Source: a virus
Length of the DNA stretch: 39,978 bases
IMG/VR virus record: IMGVR_UViG_3300025815_000025
Coordinates: 1 to 39,978 of that record
Direction: 5' to 3' (one strand)
Part shown: positions 21,504 to 29,728 of the stretch, in pieces
Layout of the letters: every line of letters begins with the position of its first letter
Position numbering within the stretch: the stretch's first letter is position 1
Program-made: the position numbers and the translations under genes
Notes under the pieces: model-generated
Told to the model about the DNA's origin: nothing
The model's database searches: none
Seen by the model: the letters and a program-made list of their open reading frames with translations, nothing else

Positions 21504-23204
21504 ATGTCATTCATAACACAAACACCTATATCAGACCAAATTCAGAATGGTAGATTACCACGCGTGTATTCTGATTTTGATTTATTCGGTCGTCGTTGGG
21601 ATTCATTGCGAAATCATGATCTTAATGAAAGACCATTTTCTACACCTAATCCTGATAGTAGTTACGATGTGTTCAGACTAGCAGAGGGTTCTCAGACTCC
21701 GATTAGCAATCAGTTAGACTTGCAAAACAATACAACTAACAATGTAGACTTTTCTGGTGTAGCATCAGCAACATGGACTCAACCATCGACTATTCAATCA
21801 GAATTTGCAAACACTGTTATTAATAACAAAATACCGACGGTTGATGATCAAGAAAGTACTATTGATTTAACAGGGTATTTTTCTGAAGATTACAAGCAAT
21901 CAAAATTATATAAACAAGGCGATGCTATTTCTGATTTAACAGCAGGAATATTAACAGGAGCAGTTAGTAGATTAGGCAGCGGACTCGGCATTAGTCCAGC
22001 ATCAATACCAGGGTTATTTAAGAATGCATACGGAGAATTTGAAACATTAGATTATGATCAATTAGAACATGCTCAATTTGCTGGCCAACTTCAAGATTTT
22101 CGTCAATTTAAAAAATCAAAAAATGTACGATTAGATGGAGCATCTTCTGCAACAACAGGCGCCCCAGCTGCAGTTAAAATGGTAGCTGCTAATGCGGGTG
22201 CAATAACAGGCGAAACAGGCGGCACGTATCAGATATTTGACCGAGAATCATATTTCGGCATGGGTAATTTAGGTGACCCAACTGCATTAAGAAAGGATTA
22301 CACTGTTAGAACTGAAGCTTCTACAACATGGAGATTGGGCCGGTGGCAACCGCCAATTAATTTAAGTACATTAGTTACATTCAGGGGAGATAAAGTTACT
22401 GCCAGAGACTTTGCTCAAGGCACGCCAAAAGAAGTATATAAATGGAAACGAGGATTATTTGATTCATTATTAGAAAATACACAAATAGGTAATGTTATAG
22501 ATACAGGTACTGAATTTATCGGATCGCCGTTAAATACTACAAGAGATTTCATTAAATTTTATTTTTTAGGACCAATAACAAACAACAATGATAAATATGA
22601 TATATTTGCGTTTCGATCTTCAATTACTTCGCTAACAGACTCATTTAATCCAGGATGGAAACCAATTGATTATGTAGGTCGAGCCGATAAGAGTTATTTG
22701 TATGATTCATTTGAAAGAACGATAGATTTACAATTTTCAATATATGCTAGTAGTCGAGATGAATTAAAACCAATGTGGAGAAAGCTCAACTATCTTGCAA
22801 CATATACGATGCCAGAATATGATACAAATTACATCATGTACCGAGGAAAATATTTGCGTGTAACTATTGGTGATTTATACAACAAACAACCTGCATTCAT
22901 AACCAATTTGTTTTACACTTTAGCTGGCAATGATACTACATGGGAGATAAATTTAGAAGAAGACCCAACACATAAGCAAGTTCCAATGCGTGTTGATATT
23001 AATATGTCATTGAGAATGTTAACAGATCATTTACCACAATACATGGGACAAGCATATTCATTGTATGATGATGCAGAAGGAAATGTACAAGGAGATTCCA
23101 ATTGGCTGAGCGATGCAGTAACAACAAAAGATAAACCAAAACAAACTGCAGAGGCCTTTGAAGGTCCCGATAAGATTAAACAAGAGGGCGAAACTGTAAC
23201 ATAA
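21504..23204 (+). CDS. Baseplate tail-tube cap/initiator, gp48/gp54-like
   Basis: A 566-residue protein. The first 200 residues are polar and probably flexible. The C-terminal part (about 365-510) has DIFAFRSSITSLTDSFNPGW, IDYVGRADKSYLYDSFERTI, DLQFSIYASSRDELKPMWRK, LNYLATYTMPEY and YLRVTIGDLYNKQPAFITNL. This set (W-x-x-I-x-Y-x-G-R, F-R-x-[IL], IYA-S-x-[DE]-EL, T-[IV]-G-D) is what I associate with the platform proteins that cap the baseplate and start the tube (T4 gp48/gp54). It lies between the tape measure gene and the gp53-like gene. The C-terminal 45 residues are Lys/Glu/Gly-rich and likely disordered. AAGG precedes the ATG. A hub role cannot be excluded. Confidence 0.52.
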   Translation: MSFITQTPISDQIQNGRLPRVYSDFDLFGRRWDSLRNHDLNERPFSTPNPDSSYDVFRLAEGSQTPISNQLDLQNNTTNNVDFSGVASATWTQPSTIQSEFANTVINNKIPTVDDQESTIDLTGYFSEDYKQSKLYKQGDAISDLTAGILTGAVSRLGSGLGISPASIPGLFKNAYGEFETLDYDQLEHAQFAGQLQDFRQFKKSKNVRLDGASSATTGAPAAVKMVAANAGAITGETGGTYQIFDRESYFGMGNLGDPTALRKDYTVRTEASTTWRLGRWQPPINLSTLVTFRGDKVTARDFAQGTPKEVYKWKRGLFDSLLENTQIGNVIDTGTEFIGSPLNTTRDFIKFYFLGPITNNNDKYDIFAFRSSITSLTDSFNPGWKPIDYVGRADKSYLYDSFERTIDLQFSIYASSRDELKPMWRKLNYLATYTMPEYDTNYIMYRGKYLRVTIGDLYNKQPAFITNLFYTLAGNDTTWEINLEEDPTHKQVPMRVDINMSLRMLTDHLPQYMGQAYSLYDDAEGNVQGDSNWLSDAVTTKDKPKQTAEAFEGPDKIKQEGETVT

Positions 23205-23217
23205 TAAGAGAGAACAA

Positions 23218-23520
23218 ATGAGTAGATACCAAAAATCTGAAATTATTAGAGATCAGCAAAGAACTCGTCGTTTAGACACGACTTTAATTCCTGTTATTCC
23301 GCTTGATTCAAGTGATGTATACATCGTAACTACGTCACCCGAACGAATTGACCTTTTAGCTGATCGTTTTTATGGCGATTCTACTAAATGGTGGATTATT
23401 GCGTCTGCAAACAATTTGGGTAAAGGAACATTTCATATACCAGGTAATACAAGACTAAGAGTACCAACTAATATTCAATTGATACAAGAACAAATAGAGT
23501 CATTCAATGTCGCAAGATAG
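23218..23520 (+). CDS. LysM-like baseplate wedge protein, gp53/gpX-like (100 aa)
   Basis: A 100-residue protein whose C-terminal half is a LysM-type fold: RIDLLADRFYGDSTKWWIIA followed by SANNLGKGTFHIPGNTRLRV and P. The order of D-x-[LI]-A-x-x-[FY]-Y-G-D, WW-x-IA, N, and I-P-G-x-x-L-R-[IV]-P is that of phage tail protein X and the LysM-like part of T4 gp53, which joins wedge to hub. T4 gp53 is longer (about 196 residues), so this is the compact form. The stop overlaps the next gene by 14 bases, and its AGAGAG ribosome-binding site is weak. The LysM fold is well supported; equivalence to gp53 is inference. Confidence 0.72.
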   Translation: MSRYQKSEIIRDQQRTRRLDTTLIPVIPLDSSDVYIVTTSPERIDLLADRFYGDSTKWWIIASANNLGKGTFHIPGNTRLRVPTNIQLIQEQIESFNVAR

Positions 23521-26032
23521 TAAATTTATTCCGTTTTATAGTGAAGTTCACCCAGACATTCAAGAAGAGTTAAAATTCAGAGCTCAATGTTCAATCGAAA
23601 ACAATAGAACGCCCGAACAAATAGAGTGGTTAAATTCAAGATCTTCATGGGGTAGTGTTACACTGTTAGAATCTGATAAAGAAACTGTTAGAGCAGCAAT
23701 CAATAATCCAGGTTTGTCTACAGACCGAACTCCTTCAGAATCAGATATATTTTATAAAGGCGCAAAAAGTACAGAAAATAATAAAAAAAAATCAGCTGAT
23801 GTTGCAAAGGGGTTTACGCAAAATTCTGCAAACAACACACCTGTTTCTCTTAATCCATTAAGTAGAGAATATTTAGCATCAAATTATATTAATACCAGAT
23901 CTGGACGTACGCCACCTGCTTTACAAAGTATTACGTTTAGTTTAGCAGATACCTCTGCTGGAGCACAAGGTTTATTAAACGATGCTCAAGTAACTATATT
24001 AGTTCCAGATATTGAATATTTTATCAATGTGTTCGAACGAAAATGGCTTCGTTTAGGATATAAAGCAATCATTGAAATCGGACATTCAGTTCGAATAGAT
24101 CGCCGGGGTAATTATGGAAGATTTGAAGGACATTTAGTTAATTTTAACTTTGAGTATCAAACAAATGCTTCTGTTCTTGTCGTTTTATATTTTAAATCAT
24201 CAACAGACCTTGCAACTGTTATTCCATCAGTTAATAAAAATAATGATTCGGATGAAAAAAAAGAACCAACATCAGGAGAACAAGAAAATACAAATACTCA
24301 GTCTAAAAGGTTAATAAGTTCTAAATTATTATCGATTGCAGAAGAAGTTTTTCCAGCTGATGAACAACTAATTGGAAATCGAGCACATATTTTTGATGTA
24401 AATTACATAGAAGATAGAGTTTTAAATGATACGTCTGATACATTAGTAGATGCAGAATTTAAATTTCGTAGTTTAATACAAAACGAAAACAAACAACAAA
24501 GAACTAAAGCAACTAAAACTACATTAATAGAATCATCTAGTTTGAGTCCAGGTGATAAAACTACATATGATATATTCATGGCACAAATTAACTCAGCTCC
24601 TAATAATGATGAAAATAATGAAGTTGATGATTCTAAGACAGAAGGAACAGAAACAGGTACATACTTATACGTTTCTCTAGGAATGATAATAAAAATGCTT
24701 AACTCAATTATTCGTTCAGCAATAGATGTATCAGAGATTAAATCTAAATCTCCATTAGATACTGTATATATTTCAGTAGCTCCTGAGTTTTCGACATCAT
24801 TATATTTCGAAGAATTAATTTCTAATGATCATGAAAAGGTAATATTACCATCATCAAAAAATTTTAATAGCGATGTATATGTTAATATCAATCCACAACT
24901 GCCTGCCGCGGCTAACGTAACGAATGTTGTTCCGCAATCTGATGTACCACTTCGTTTGGGACACATAACAAGTATTATGTTACCTGATGGTACAGAAACA
25001 CAAGATCTTGATAGAATATCTTTTTATAGAAAATCTACTGAATTTGATACGAATGTAGGCGTACCTGCTAACATATTAATTAGAATAGACCAAATACGAC
25101 TGATTGAGCTCAAGTTGCAAGACAACGAAACCCCCGATAAACCATTTAATATCGATTTATTTATTAATGAGATTTCTAAATTAATCAATAAACATACTTC
25201 GGGTGCTATCAATCTAAAGTTAACGGCATTGCCAACAACTGATATACCTGGACTTACAACAGAGTTTAAAAATAAAAACATGTTAATACTTAAAGATACT
25301 GTAGCGTCAGTTCCAGAATCAGCTGGGTATTCTACTAAACCAACTAAAATACCAATGTTTGTTAATTCAATGAATCAAATGGATGCGTCAATATCATCTC
25401 AAACCGAAAATATATCAAATAGTGTTGGTTATACAAGAACTGGAACAGTTGTTAGAAACTTTAAAATCGTTGGTAAAATTCCAAATTCTTTGAAAACTAT
25501 TAATCTAGTTCTAAGTCAAACATCAGGAATTCCAAAAGATATGTTAGCACATTATTTAACGTATATAGAAGCAGAAACTAATGATGAACAAGATCGTGTT
25601 GAAACTGAATATAAAGAAGCATATGACAGAATATTCGAGAATTTAATACAAGCTAAACTAGAATACTATAATAAACCATTCAATGACGATATAAAAATAG
25701 ATTTACAAGAAGCATTGAAAGCATATGTTTCAGTTCCAAAAAAATCATTATCGAATTTATTTTCGTTTACTTCTCCTCCATATCCATTGAATGTAGAAAT
25801 TGAATTAGATGGATGTTATGGGTTTCGATTTGGCGATATACTATCTGTAGAGGGATTACCAGCTCAGTACAATAAATTTGTATTTTCTATAATTAAAATT
25901 GATCATAGTCTATTATCAAATGATTGGTCGACAAAACTAACATGTTTAATGCGTCCTAATCTTTCTCCCAGATCAAACGATGATAGTACATCTAATCTAT
26001 CTCAAACTGTTACAAAAAAACGGAGTGAATAA
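23507..26032 (+). CDS. Baseplate hub protein (gp27/gpD-like, 841 aa)
   Basis: A large 841-residue virion protein. It has a Ser/Asn/Lys-rich disordered region (about 85-120), a beta domain near 155-245 with VTILVPDIEYFINVFERKWL and YKAIIEIGHSVRIDRRGNYG, and a polar insert. The C-terminal domain includes YPLNVEIELDGCYGFRFGDI, then LSVEGLPAQYNKFVFSIIKI and DHSLLSNDWSTKLTCLMRPN. The last pattern (LD-G-x-x-G-[IF]-[KR]-x-G-D, a loop, F-x-I-x-x-[IV]-x-H-S, W-x-T-x-[IL]) is that of hub proteins related to T4 gp27 and P2 gpD. It starts 14 bases inside the gp53-like gene and overlaps the next by one base. No lysozyme domain (gp5) is present in it. Confidence 0.62.
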   Translation: MSQDSKFIPFYSEVHPDIQEELKFRAQCSIENNRTPEQIEWLNSRSSWGSVTLLESDKETVRAAINNPGLSTDRTPSESDIFYKGAKSTENNKKKSADVAKGFTQNSANNTPVSLNPLSREYLASNYINTRSGRTPPALQSITFSLADTSAGAQGLLNDAQVTILVPDIEYFINVFERKWLRLGYKAIIEIGHSVRIDRRGNYGRFEGHLVNFNFEYQTNASVLVVLYFKSSTDLATVIPSVNKNNDSDEKKEPTSGEQENTNTQSKRLISSKLLSIAEEVFPADEQLIGNRAHIFDVNYIEDRVLNDTSDTLVDAEFKFRSLIQNENKQQRTKATKTTLIESSSLSPGDKTTYDIFMAQINSAPNNDENNEVDDSKTEGTETGTYLYVSLGMIIKMLNSIIRSAIDVSEIKSKSPLDTVYISVAPEFSTSLYFEELISNDHEKVILPSSKNFNSDVYVNINPQLPAAANVTNVVPQSDVPLRLGHITSIMLPDGTETQDLDRISFYRKSTEFDTNVGVPANILIRIDQIRLIELKLQDNETPDKPFNIDLFINEISKLINKHTSGAINLKLTALPTTDIPGLTTEFKNKNMLILKDTVASVPESAGYSTKPTKIPMFVNSMNQMDASISSQTENISNSVGYTRTGTVVRNFKIVGKIPNSLKTINLVLSQTSGIPKDMLAHYLTYIEAETNDEQDRVETEYKEAYDRIFENLIQAKLEYYNKPFNDDIKIDLQEALKAYVSVPKKSLSNLFSFTSPPYPLNVEIELDGCYGFRFGDILSVEGLPAQYNKFVFSIIKIDHSLLSNDWSTKLTCLMRPNLSPRSNDDSTSNLSQTVTKKRSE

Positions 26033-26649
26033 TGAGACCTAGGTTAAGATATAACAAAGAAGACATTACAGAAAATTTGTTCACTACAGGCAGTGAATGG
26101 ATGACTACTGATACTGTCGAATATAAAGGAACATATCATAGATACGTAGATGGAACTGTATTGACATTAGGATCATATGATCCGGTATTGTCTAGAAAAC
26201 TTATTCCATACATACCTCAAGATCCAGATACTGAAATAGAACGAAAATATAGAACATTAAAGACTGACCAAAAAACTAAGTATCAAGCACCAACATCGAG
26301 TATAAACATTCCTACAGAAGATGACATCAACAAAGGATTCTTCAAACGCTATTTCATTGAAAAATTTGATGGACAAATATTTGAAATCTCTAAAGATACT
26401 TTTGACTTGTACAAAAAGAAAAAGATAGATCCAAATTTATACAAAGCCGTTGAATTGAGATGGACTATCAAAGGTGCGCTACAAAACGAAACTGTAGGCA
26501 CCGTAACAACACCGAGTGTAGAAAATGCAAATCGCAAAGCAGTTACAGTAGCAGCCCGTACGTGTCCTAAACTTGCAACCTTCATTACCAATTATTTAGA
26601 ATTTGCTATTGTAGGCGACATACAAGTTCCTGCAGATATCAACGCATAA
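26032..26649 (+). CDS. Probable baseplate/tail structural protein (205 aa)
   Basis: A 205-residue protein starting MRPRLRYNKEDITENLFTTG with SEWMTTDTVEYKGTYHRYVD and GTVLTLGSYDP. This N-terminal pattern (Y-T/F-T-x-G-x-E-[WF], Y-x-G-x-Y-H, G, T-L/T-G) is one I associate with baseplate-linked structural proteins of aquatic T4-like phages. The C-terminus has a Lys-rich helix, then NRKAVTVAARTCPKLATFIT and NYLEFAIVGDIQ. No enzyme motif is seen. The ATG overlaps the hub gene's TAA by one base, with GGAG upstream, so it is translated with the hub. It closes the tail block before the polymerase promoter. Confidence 0.58.
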   Translation: MRPRLRYNKEDITENLFTTGSEWMTTDTVEYKGTYHRYVDGTVLTLGSYDPVLSRKLIPYIPQDPDTEIERKYRTLKTDQKTKYQAPTSSINIPTEDDINKGFFKRYFIEKFDGQIFEISKDTFDLYKKKKIDPNLYKAVELRWTIKGALQNETVGTVTTPSVENANRKAVTVAARTCPKLATFITNYLEFAIVGDIQVPADINA

Positions 26650-26651
26650 CA

Positions 26652-26680
26652 TTGTATTTTTGAAATAAATTCATTATTAT
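26652..26680 (+). promoter_or_regulatory. Sigma70-like promoter before polA-like gene
   Basis: TTGTAT (26652-26657), 17-base spacer, TATTAT (26675-26680), with TTCAT before the -10. The ATG is 9 bases after the -10, so the message is probably leaderless. Confidence 0.7.
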
Positions 26681-26688
26681 AGTAATGT

Positions 26689-28005
26689 ATGATAGTGGAT
26701 GATGAATCAGAATTAGATGCGGTACTGCGGTATGTACGGGAGAGTGATAAGTGTCTTGTAGTTCCTGTTTATTCAGATGCTCAACAGCACGCAGCAGTGA
26801 ATCGCATCTCTTGCATATACATTTATACTGATCAGGAAGTAGAACGCATCGTTCCTATACATCATTCTGAACAAATTAGGGGCTTTTCAAAACGTCTCTC
26901 CGACTTTCTAGACTTACGGCGTATCTATGTTCACGACAAAAAGAACTGGCTTATATCGGGTGGAAACGAGGACTGCTACGATGTAAAAACTCTGTGGTGG
27001 TATACTTACGGCGAAGCATATGTAGATACACATTATCATCAGACAGCACATAAATTTTATTGGAGCAGACATCAAAATTTACAACATGTAAATGCAATCA
27101 TCCCAATTCAGCAGCATGCGGCAATGTGTCAAAAGATACGACAGTATGCCTGGCCGATGATCATGAATGCACAACATACCCAATCATATTTATCATTCAA
27201 TTCAAGATATCCACGAGTATTTGCAGAAATAGAACGTACGGGGCTATGTGTCAATGATTCATTTCGTGATGCTAAACTAGTTACAGCAGGCAAGGTTTAT
27301 TCCAATTATCACTATCATACCGTAACTGGTAGACCTTCCAATGCATTTCGAGGTTTCAACTTTGCAGCAATGAACAAAGAAGATGGTACCCGAGATGCTT
27401 TTTGCTCCCAGCACGGAGCATTAGTTGAAATGGACTTTGATGCATACCACGTACGTTTAATTGCTCGTTTAATTAAATACAAGTTGCCTGCAGGCAGTGT
27501 ACATGAATATTTTGGTCGATTTTATTTTGATACAACGACACTTACTGAAGAGCAGTATGAACAAAGCAAACAAATAACGTTTAGGCTGTTGTATGGAGGC
27601 ATTGACAAAGAGTTTTTAGAAATACCATATTTCCGACAAGTAAATGATTTAATTTGGAAGTTGTGGGGCGAATATAAAAAACAAGGATACATCACAACAC
27701 CAGTTGAACGAAGACCAATTACAATGGAAGGTGTTGAACGAGTAACAGCAAATAAATTGTTCAACTACTATTTACAGGCGTTAGAAACTGAAGTCTCAGT
27801 CCGAAAAATGGAACGGGTTGTTGCATATTTGCAAGATAAAACTTCGAAGCTCATACTGTATACATATGATTCATTATTATTTGATGTCGACTCTGCAGAG
27901 GCACGTGAGGTAGTTCCCGCTCTTAGAACAATGATAGAAGAGGGAAACTTTCCGGTGAAACTGAAGTATGGAGATATTTATAGTAAAATGAAGAGTGTAT
28001 CATAG
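26689..28005 (+). CDS. Family A DNA polymerase, reduced, with decayed proofreading domain
   Basis: A 438-residue polymerase of the PolA fold. TGRPSNAFRGFNFAAMNKED (about residue 212) matches the family A TGR-S-x-x-P-N-x-Q-N region. Motif A is VEMDFDAYHVRLIAR (about 246-260), with the catalytic Asp. Motif B is SKQITFRLLYGG (about 292), keeping the Lys, Phe and Tyr-Gly. Motif C is YTYDSLLFD (about 390), with the Asp but His to Tyr and Glu to Ser. The N-terminal 170 residues follow the 3'-5' exonuclease layout, but DxE is missing (LVVPVYSDAQQH) and the second acidic site is altered (YVHDKKNWL). So it likely polymerises without proofreading. T4 itself uses a family B enzyme (gp43). No 5' nuclease domain is fused; that activity is at 33154. 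ATG 26689 is preferred since the ATG at 26685 is closed after five codons. Confidence 0.85.
   Translation: MIVDDESELDAVLRYVRESDKCLVVPVYSDAQQHAAVNRISCIYIYTDQEVERIVPIHHSEQIRGFSKRLSDFLDLRRIYVHDKKNWLISGGNEDCYDVKTLWWYTYGEAYVDTHYHQTAHKFYWSRHQNLQHVNAIIPIQQHAAMCQKIRQYAWPMIMNAQHTQSYLSFNSRYPRVFAEIERTGLCVNDSFRDAKLVTAGKVYSNYHYHTVTGRPSNAFRGFNFAAMNKEDGTRDAFCSQHGALVEMDFDAYHVRLIARLIKYKLPAGSVHEYFGRFYFDTTTLTEEQYEQSKQITFRLLYGGIDKEFLEIPYFRQVNDLIWKLWGEYKKQGYITTPVERRPITMEGVERVTANKLFNYYLQALETEVSVRKMERVVAYLQDKTSKLILYTYDSLLFDVDSAEAREVVPALRTMIEEGNFPVKLKYGDIYSKMKSVS
27974..27981 (+). promoter_or_regulatory. Possible late-type promoter element inside the end of polA-like gene
   Basis: ATATTTAT followed by AGTAAAATG lies within the last codons of the polymerase gene, 26 bases before the ATG at 28008. 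It could fire the next gene late. It is weak because the codons GDIYSK require a similar sequence. Confidence 0.35.
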
Positions 28006-28007
28006 TT

Positions 28008-29294
28008 ATGGATATTATCAATAAAATTTTATTAGAATGGAGATACCAACTTCCGGCCGGCTATCCCAAAACGGATCAGGATTACCATAAGTTAGGTGAA
28101 GTCTTATCAGAAATGACTGATTTAGATGTTGCCGACATTCAACGCATTGTTGAACGTGCTCGAACAGGTAACATAATTTCGGAACAGGAAGAAGATTTAA
28201 TAGTTGAAGACACTAATGAAATTTTAGAATTAACAGAAACAATTAATTCAAGCGGGCAATTATTGTTTGAAGGATATACTAAAGAAGATTTAATTGCAGT
28301 AATCAATAACACACCATTGCCAGATAAATTAATTAGATATATTTCAAGACTAATTGACAGTGCTACTTCAGAGTCGAGTGTTATAAAAGGATTGCAAGAA
28401 AAAGGTTTTGACGAACAAACAGCAAAACGAATATTTGATAAAGCAGTTGAATTAGACAGTTATGTTAAACTACAACAACTATTAACGAAACCTAGTACTC
28501 AATTTGATTTTGATTCGTTAAGTATTGAAGGCAACTTATCTGTTATTAGCAATCATATAAATTTTACACCTGAATTTGAAAATTGGTTATATACATACAA
28601 GCCTACTTACGGCGGTGTTGCAACAGGAGCTGCTGAAAATTATTTACGTATTACATTACAAGGCGGGCATGTACCTAAAGTAGGAGATGTCGGCGTGTAT
28701 GACAAAACGTTAGAAGTAAAAGTAACAATGTCTGGTGGGTTTAGACTTAGAGGTCAGGCAGGCTATGGTACAGGAGCCGACGTATCCAGCTACATAATGT
28801 CTGAAATTTCTAAAATATATGAACAAAAAACAGGAGAGTTGTTAGAATGGGGTGATATAAATACTCAATTATATTATAAAACAAGTATATCTCCATTAAA
28901 TGAAAAGGTAAAGGAATTAATTAGTTCTAATATTTTAACTAGAGAGCAATTTGTAGATATATACGCAAACTCATTAATGCAAGTTTATAAAAATTTTACC
29001 GGTGATCTAAAATCATTAGTAGCACAGCCAAGTATACAACAAAATGGAATAATTGATATCAATGAATTGTTACCAAGATTAGCCGCAGTCGAGTTTTTAT
29101 ACTATGCATCTAATGAACCATGGAATTCATTAATTGCAGTTGGTCGTAATAAACAATACATTGTATTAGATAAAGAAGCAAATTTTGAACAGATAAGAGA
29201 TATATTCGATTCAAAATTTTTAATAGGTGTTCCTGTAACTACAATCAAAGCATCATCGCAAGATTCCTTAACAAAAGTAGAATATAAAGGATAA
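28008..29294 (+). CDS. Putative PD-(D/E)XK nuclease-fold protein (428 aa)
   Basis: A 428-residue protein. The N-terminal 55 residues (MDIINKILLEWRYQLPAGYP with later DYHKLGEVLSEM) form a helical start that recurs in unrelated aquatic phage proteins. The middle has ATGAAENYLRITLQGGHVPK, then GDVGVYDKTLEVKV, with D227 and E236-V-K238, followed by GFRLRGQAGYGTGAD. This order (G-A-x-E, G-D, ten residues, E-x-K, then a R-L-R-G stretch) fits the PD-(D/E)XK nuclease core. The protein could be a DNA-end or packaging-linked nuclease, or a virion protein that kept the fold. The ATG is two bases after the stop of the polymerase gene, with no Shine-Dalgarno, and a possible late element lies inside that gene. 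Confidence 0.55.
   Translation: MDIINKILLEWRYQLPAGYPKTDQDYHKLGEVLSEMTDLDVADIQRIVERARTGNIISEQEEDLIVEDTNEILELTETINSSGQLLFEGYTKEDLIAVINNTPLPDKLIRYISRLIDSATSESSVIKGLQEKGFDEQTAKRIFDKAVELDSYVKLQQLLTKPSTQFDFDSLSIEGNLSVISNHINFTPEFENWLYTYKPTYGGVATGAAENYLRITLQGGHVPKVGDVGVYDKTLEVKVTMSGGFRLRGQAGYGTGADVSSYIMSEISKIYEQKTGELLEWGDINTQLYYKTSISPLNEKVKELISSNILTREQFVDIYANSLMQVYKNFTGDLKSLVAQPSIQQNGIIDINELLPRLAAVEFLYYASNEPWNSLIAVGRNKQYIVLDKEANFEQIRDIFDSKFLIGVPVTTIKASSQDSLTKVEYKG
29286..29291 (+). promoter_or_regulatory. Ribosome-binding site fixing a TTG start at 29299
   Basis: AAAGGA seven bases before TTG. There is no ATG near this position in frame, so the gene is most likely read from TTG. Confidence 0.65.
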
Positions 29295-29298
29295 ACCA

Positions 29299-29685
29299 TT
29301 GAAAACACAGTTATTATGTACATTCGCACATCGTAACGATTTGAATATAATAACAGATTATATACAATCAAAATACGAAATACCAGAACGTCGAATATTT
29401 GCGTTCGCAAATGAAGAACGACAAAATGATTTGTATTGCACATACAATGCAAACATTTACGGAGAACGAGGAGCAAACACAATCAGCATACACCGCAAAA
29501 AAGAAACTAATACATTGTATACAGTAAATGCAATGAATGAAGTAATCCGTAGCCAGAACAACGGCATATTAGACAAATCATTCATATTACCATGGGAACA
29601 ATTTGAAAATTCATTCATTTTAACGGATGAAGATTCTGGATATCGAGTAATTAGATTGAAATTTTTTCGCAAAATTACTTGGTAA
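29299..29685 (+). CDS. Conserved phage protein of unknown function (128 aa, TTG start)
   Basis: A 128-residue protein starting at TTG behind AAAGGA, since no in-frame ATG is near. The central block NTISIHRKKETNTLYTVNAM followed by NEVIRSQNNGILDKSFILPW is one I recognise as widely conserved in T4-like phages of aquatic bacteria, but I know no function for it. The first part (LLCTFAHRNDLNIITDYIQS, IFAFANEE, LYCTYNAN) has alternating strands and helices, and the end is basic (LKFFRKITW). There is no membrane segment and no metal site. It starts four bases after the putative nuclease. The strong conservation of the RKK-TNTLY core suggests a specific role in infection. Confidence 0.7.
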   Translation: MKTQLLCTFAHRNDLNIITDYIQSKYEIPERRIFAFANEERQNDLYCTYNANIYGERGANTISIHRKKETNTLYTVNAMNEVIRSQNNGILDKSFILPWEQFENSFILTDEDSGYRVIRLKFFRKITW

Positions 29686-29702
29686 TGAAACTAAAAATAC
29701 TT

Positions 29703-29710
29703 ATATTTAT
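29703..29710 (+). promoter_or_regulatory. Late-type promoter element before 29729 gene
   Basis: ATATTTAT followed by ATATGTAAAAGG, with AAAGGA five bases before the ATG at 29729. It places a late gene amid the replication block. Confidence 0.6.
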
Positions 29711-29728
29711 ATATGTAAAAGGAATCAT

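Noticed and set aside
27186-27193. ATATTTAT inside the polymerase gene
   Set aside because: No start codon of a supported gene follows; it is likely a chance match in AT-rich coding sequence.
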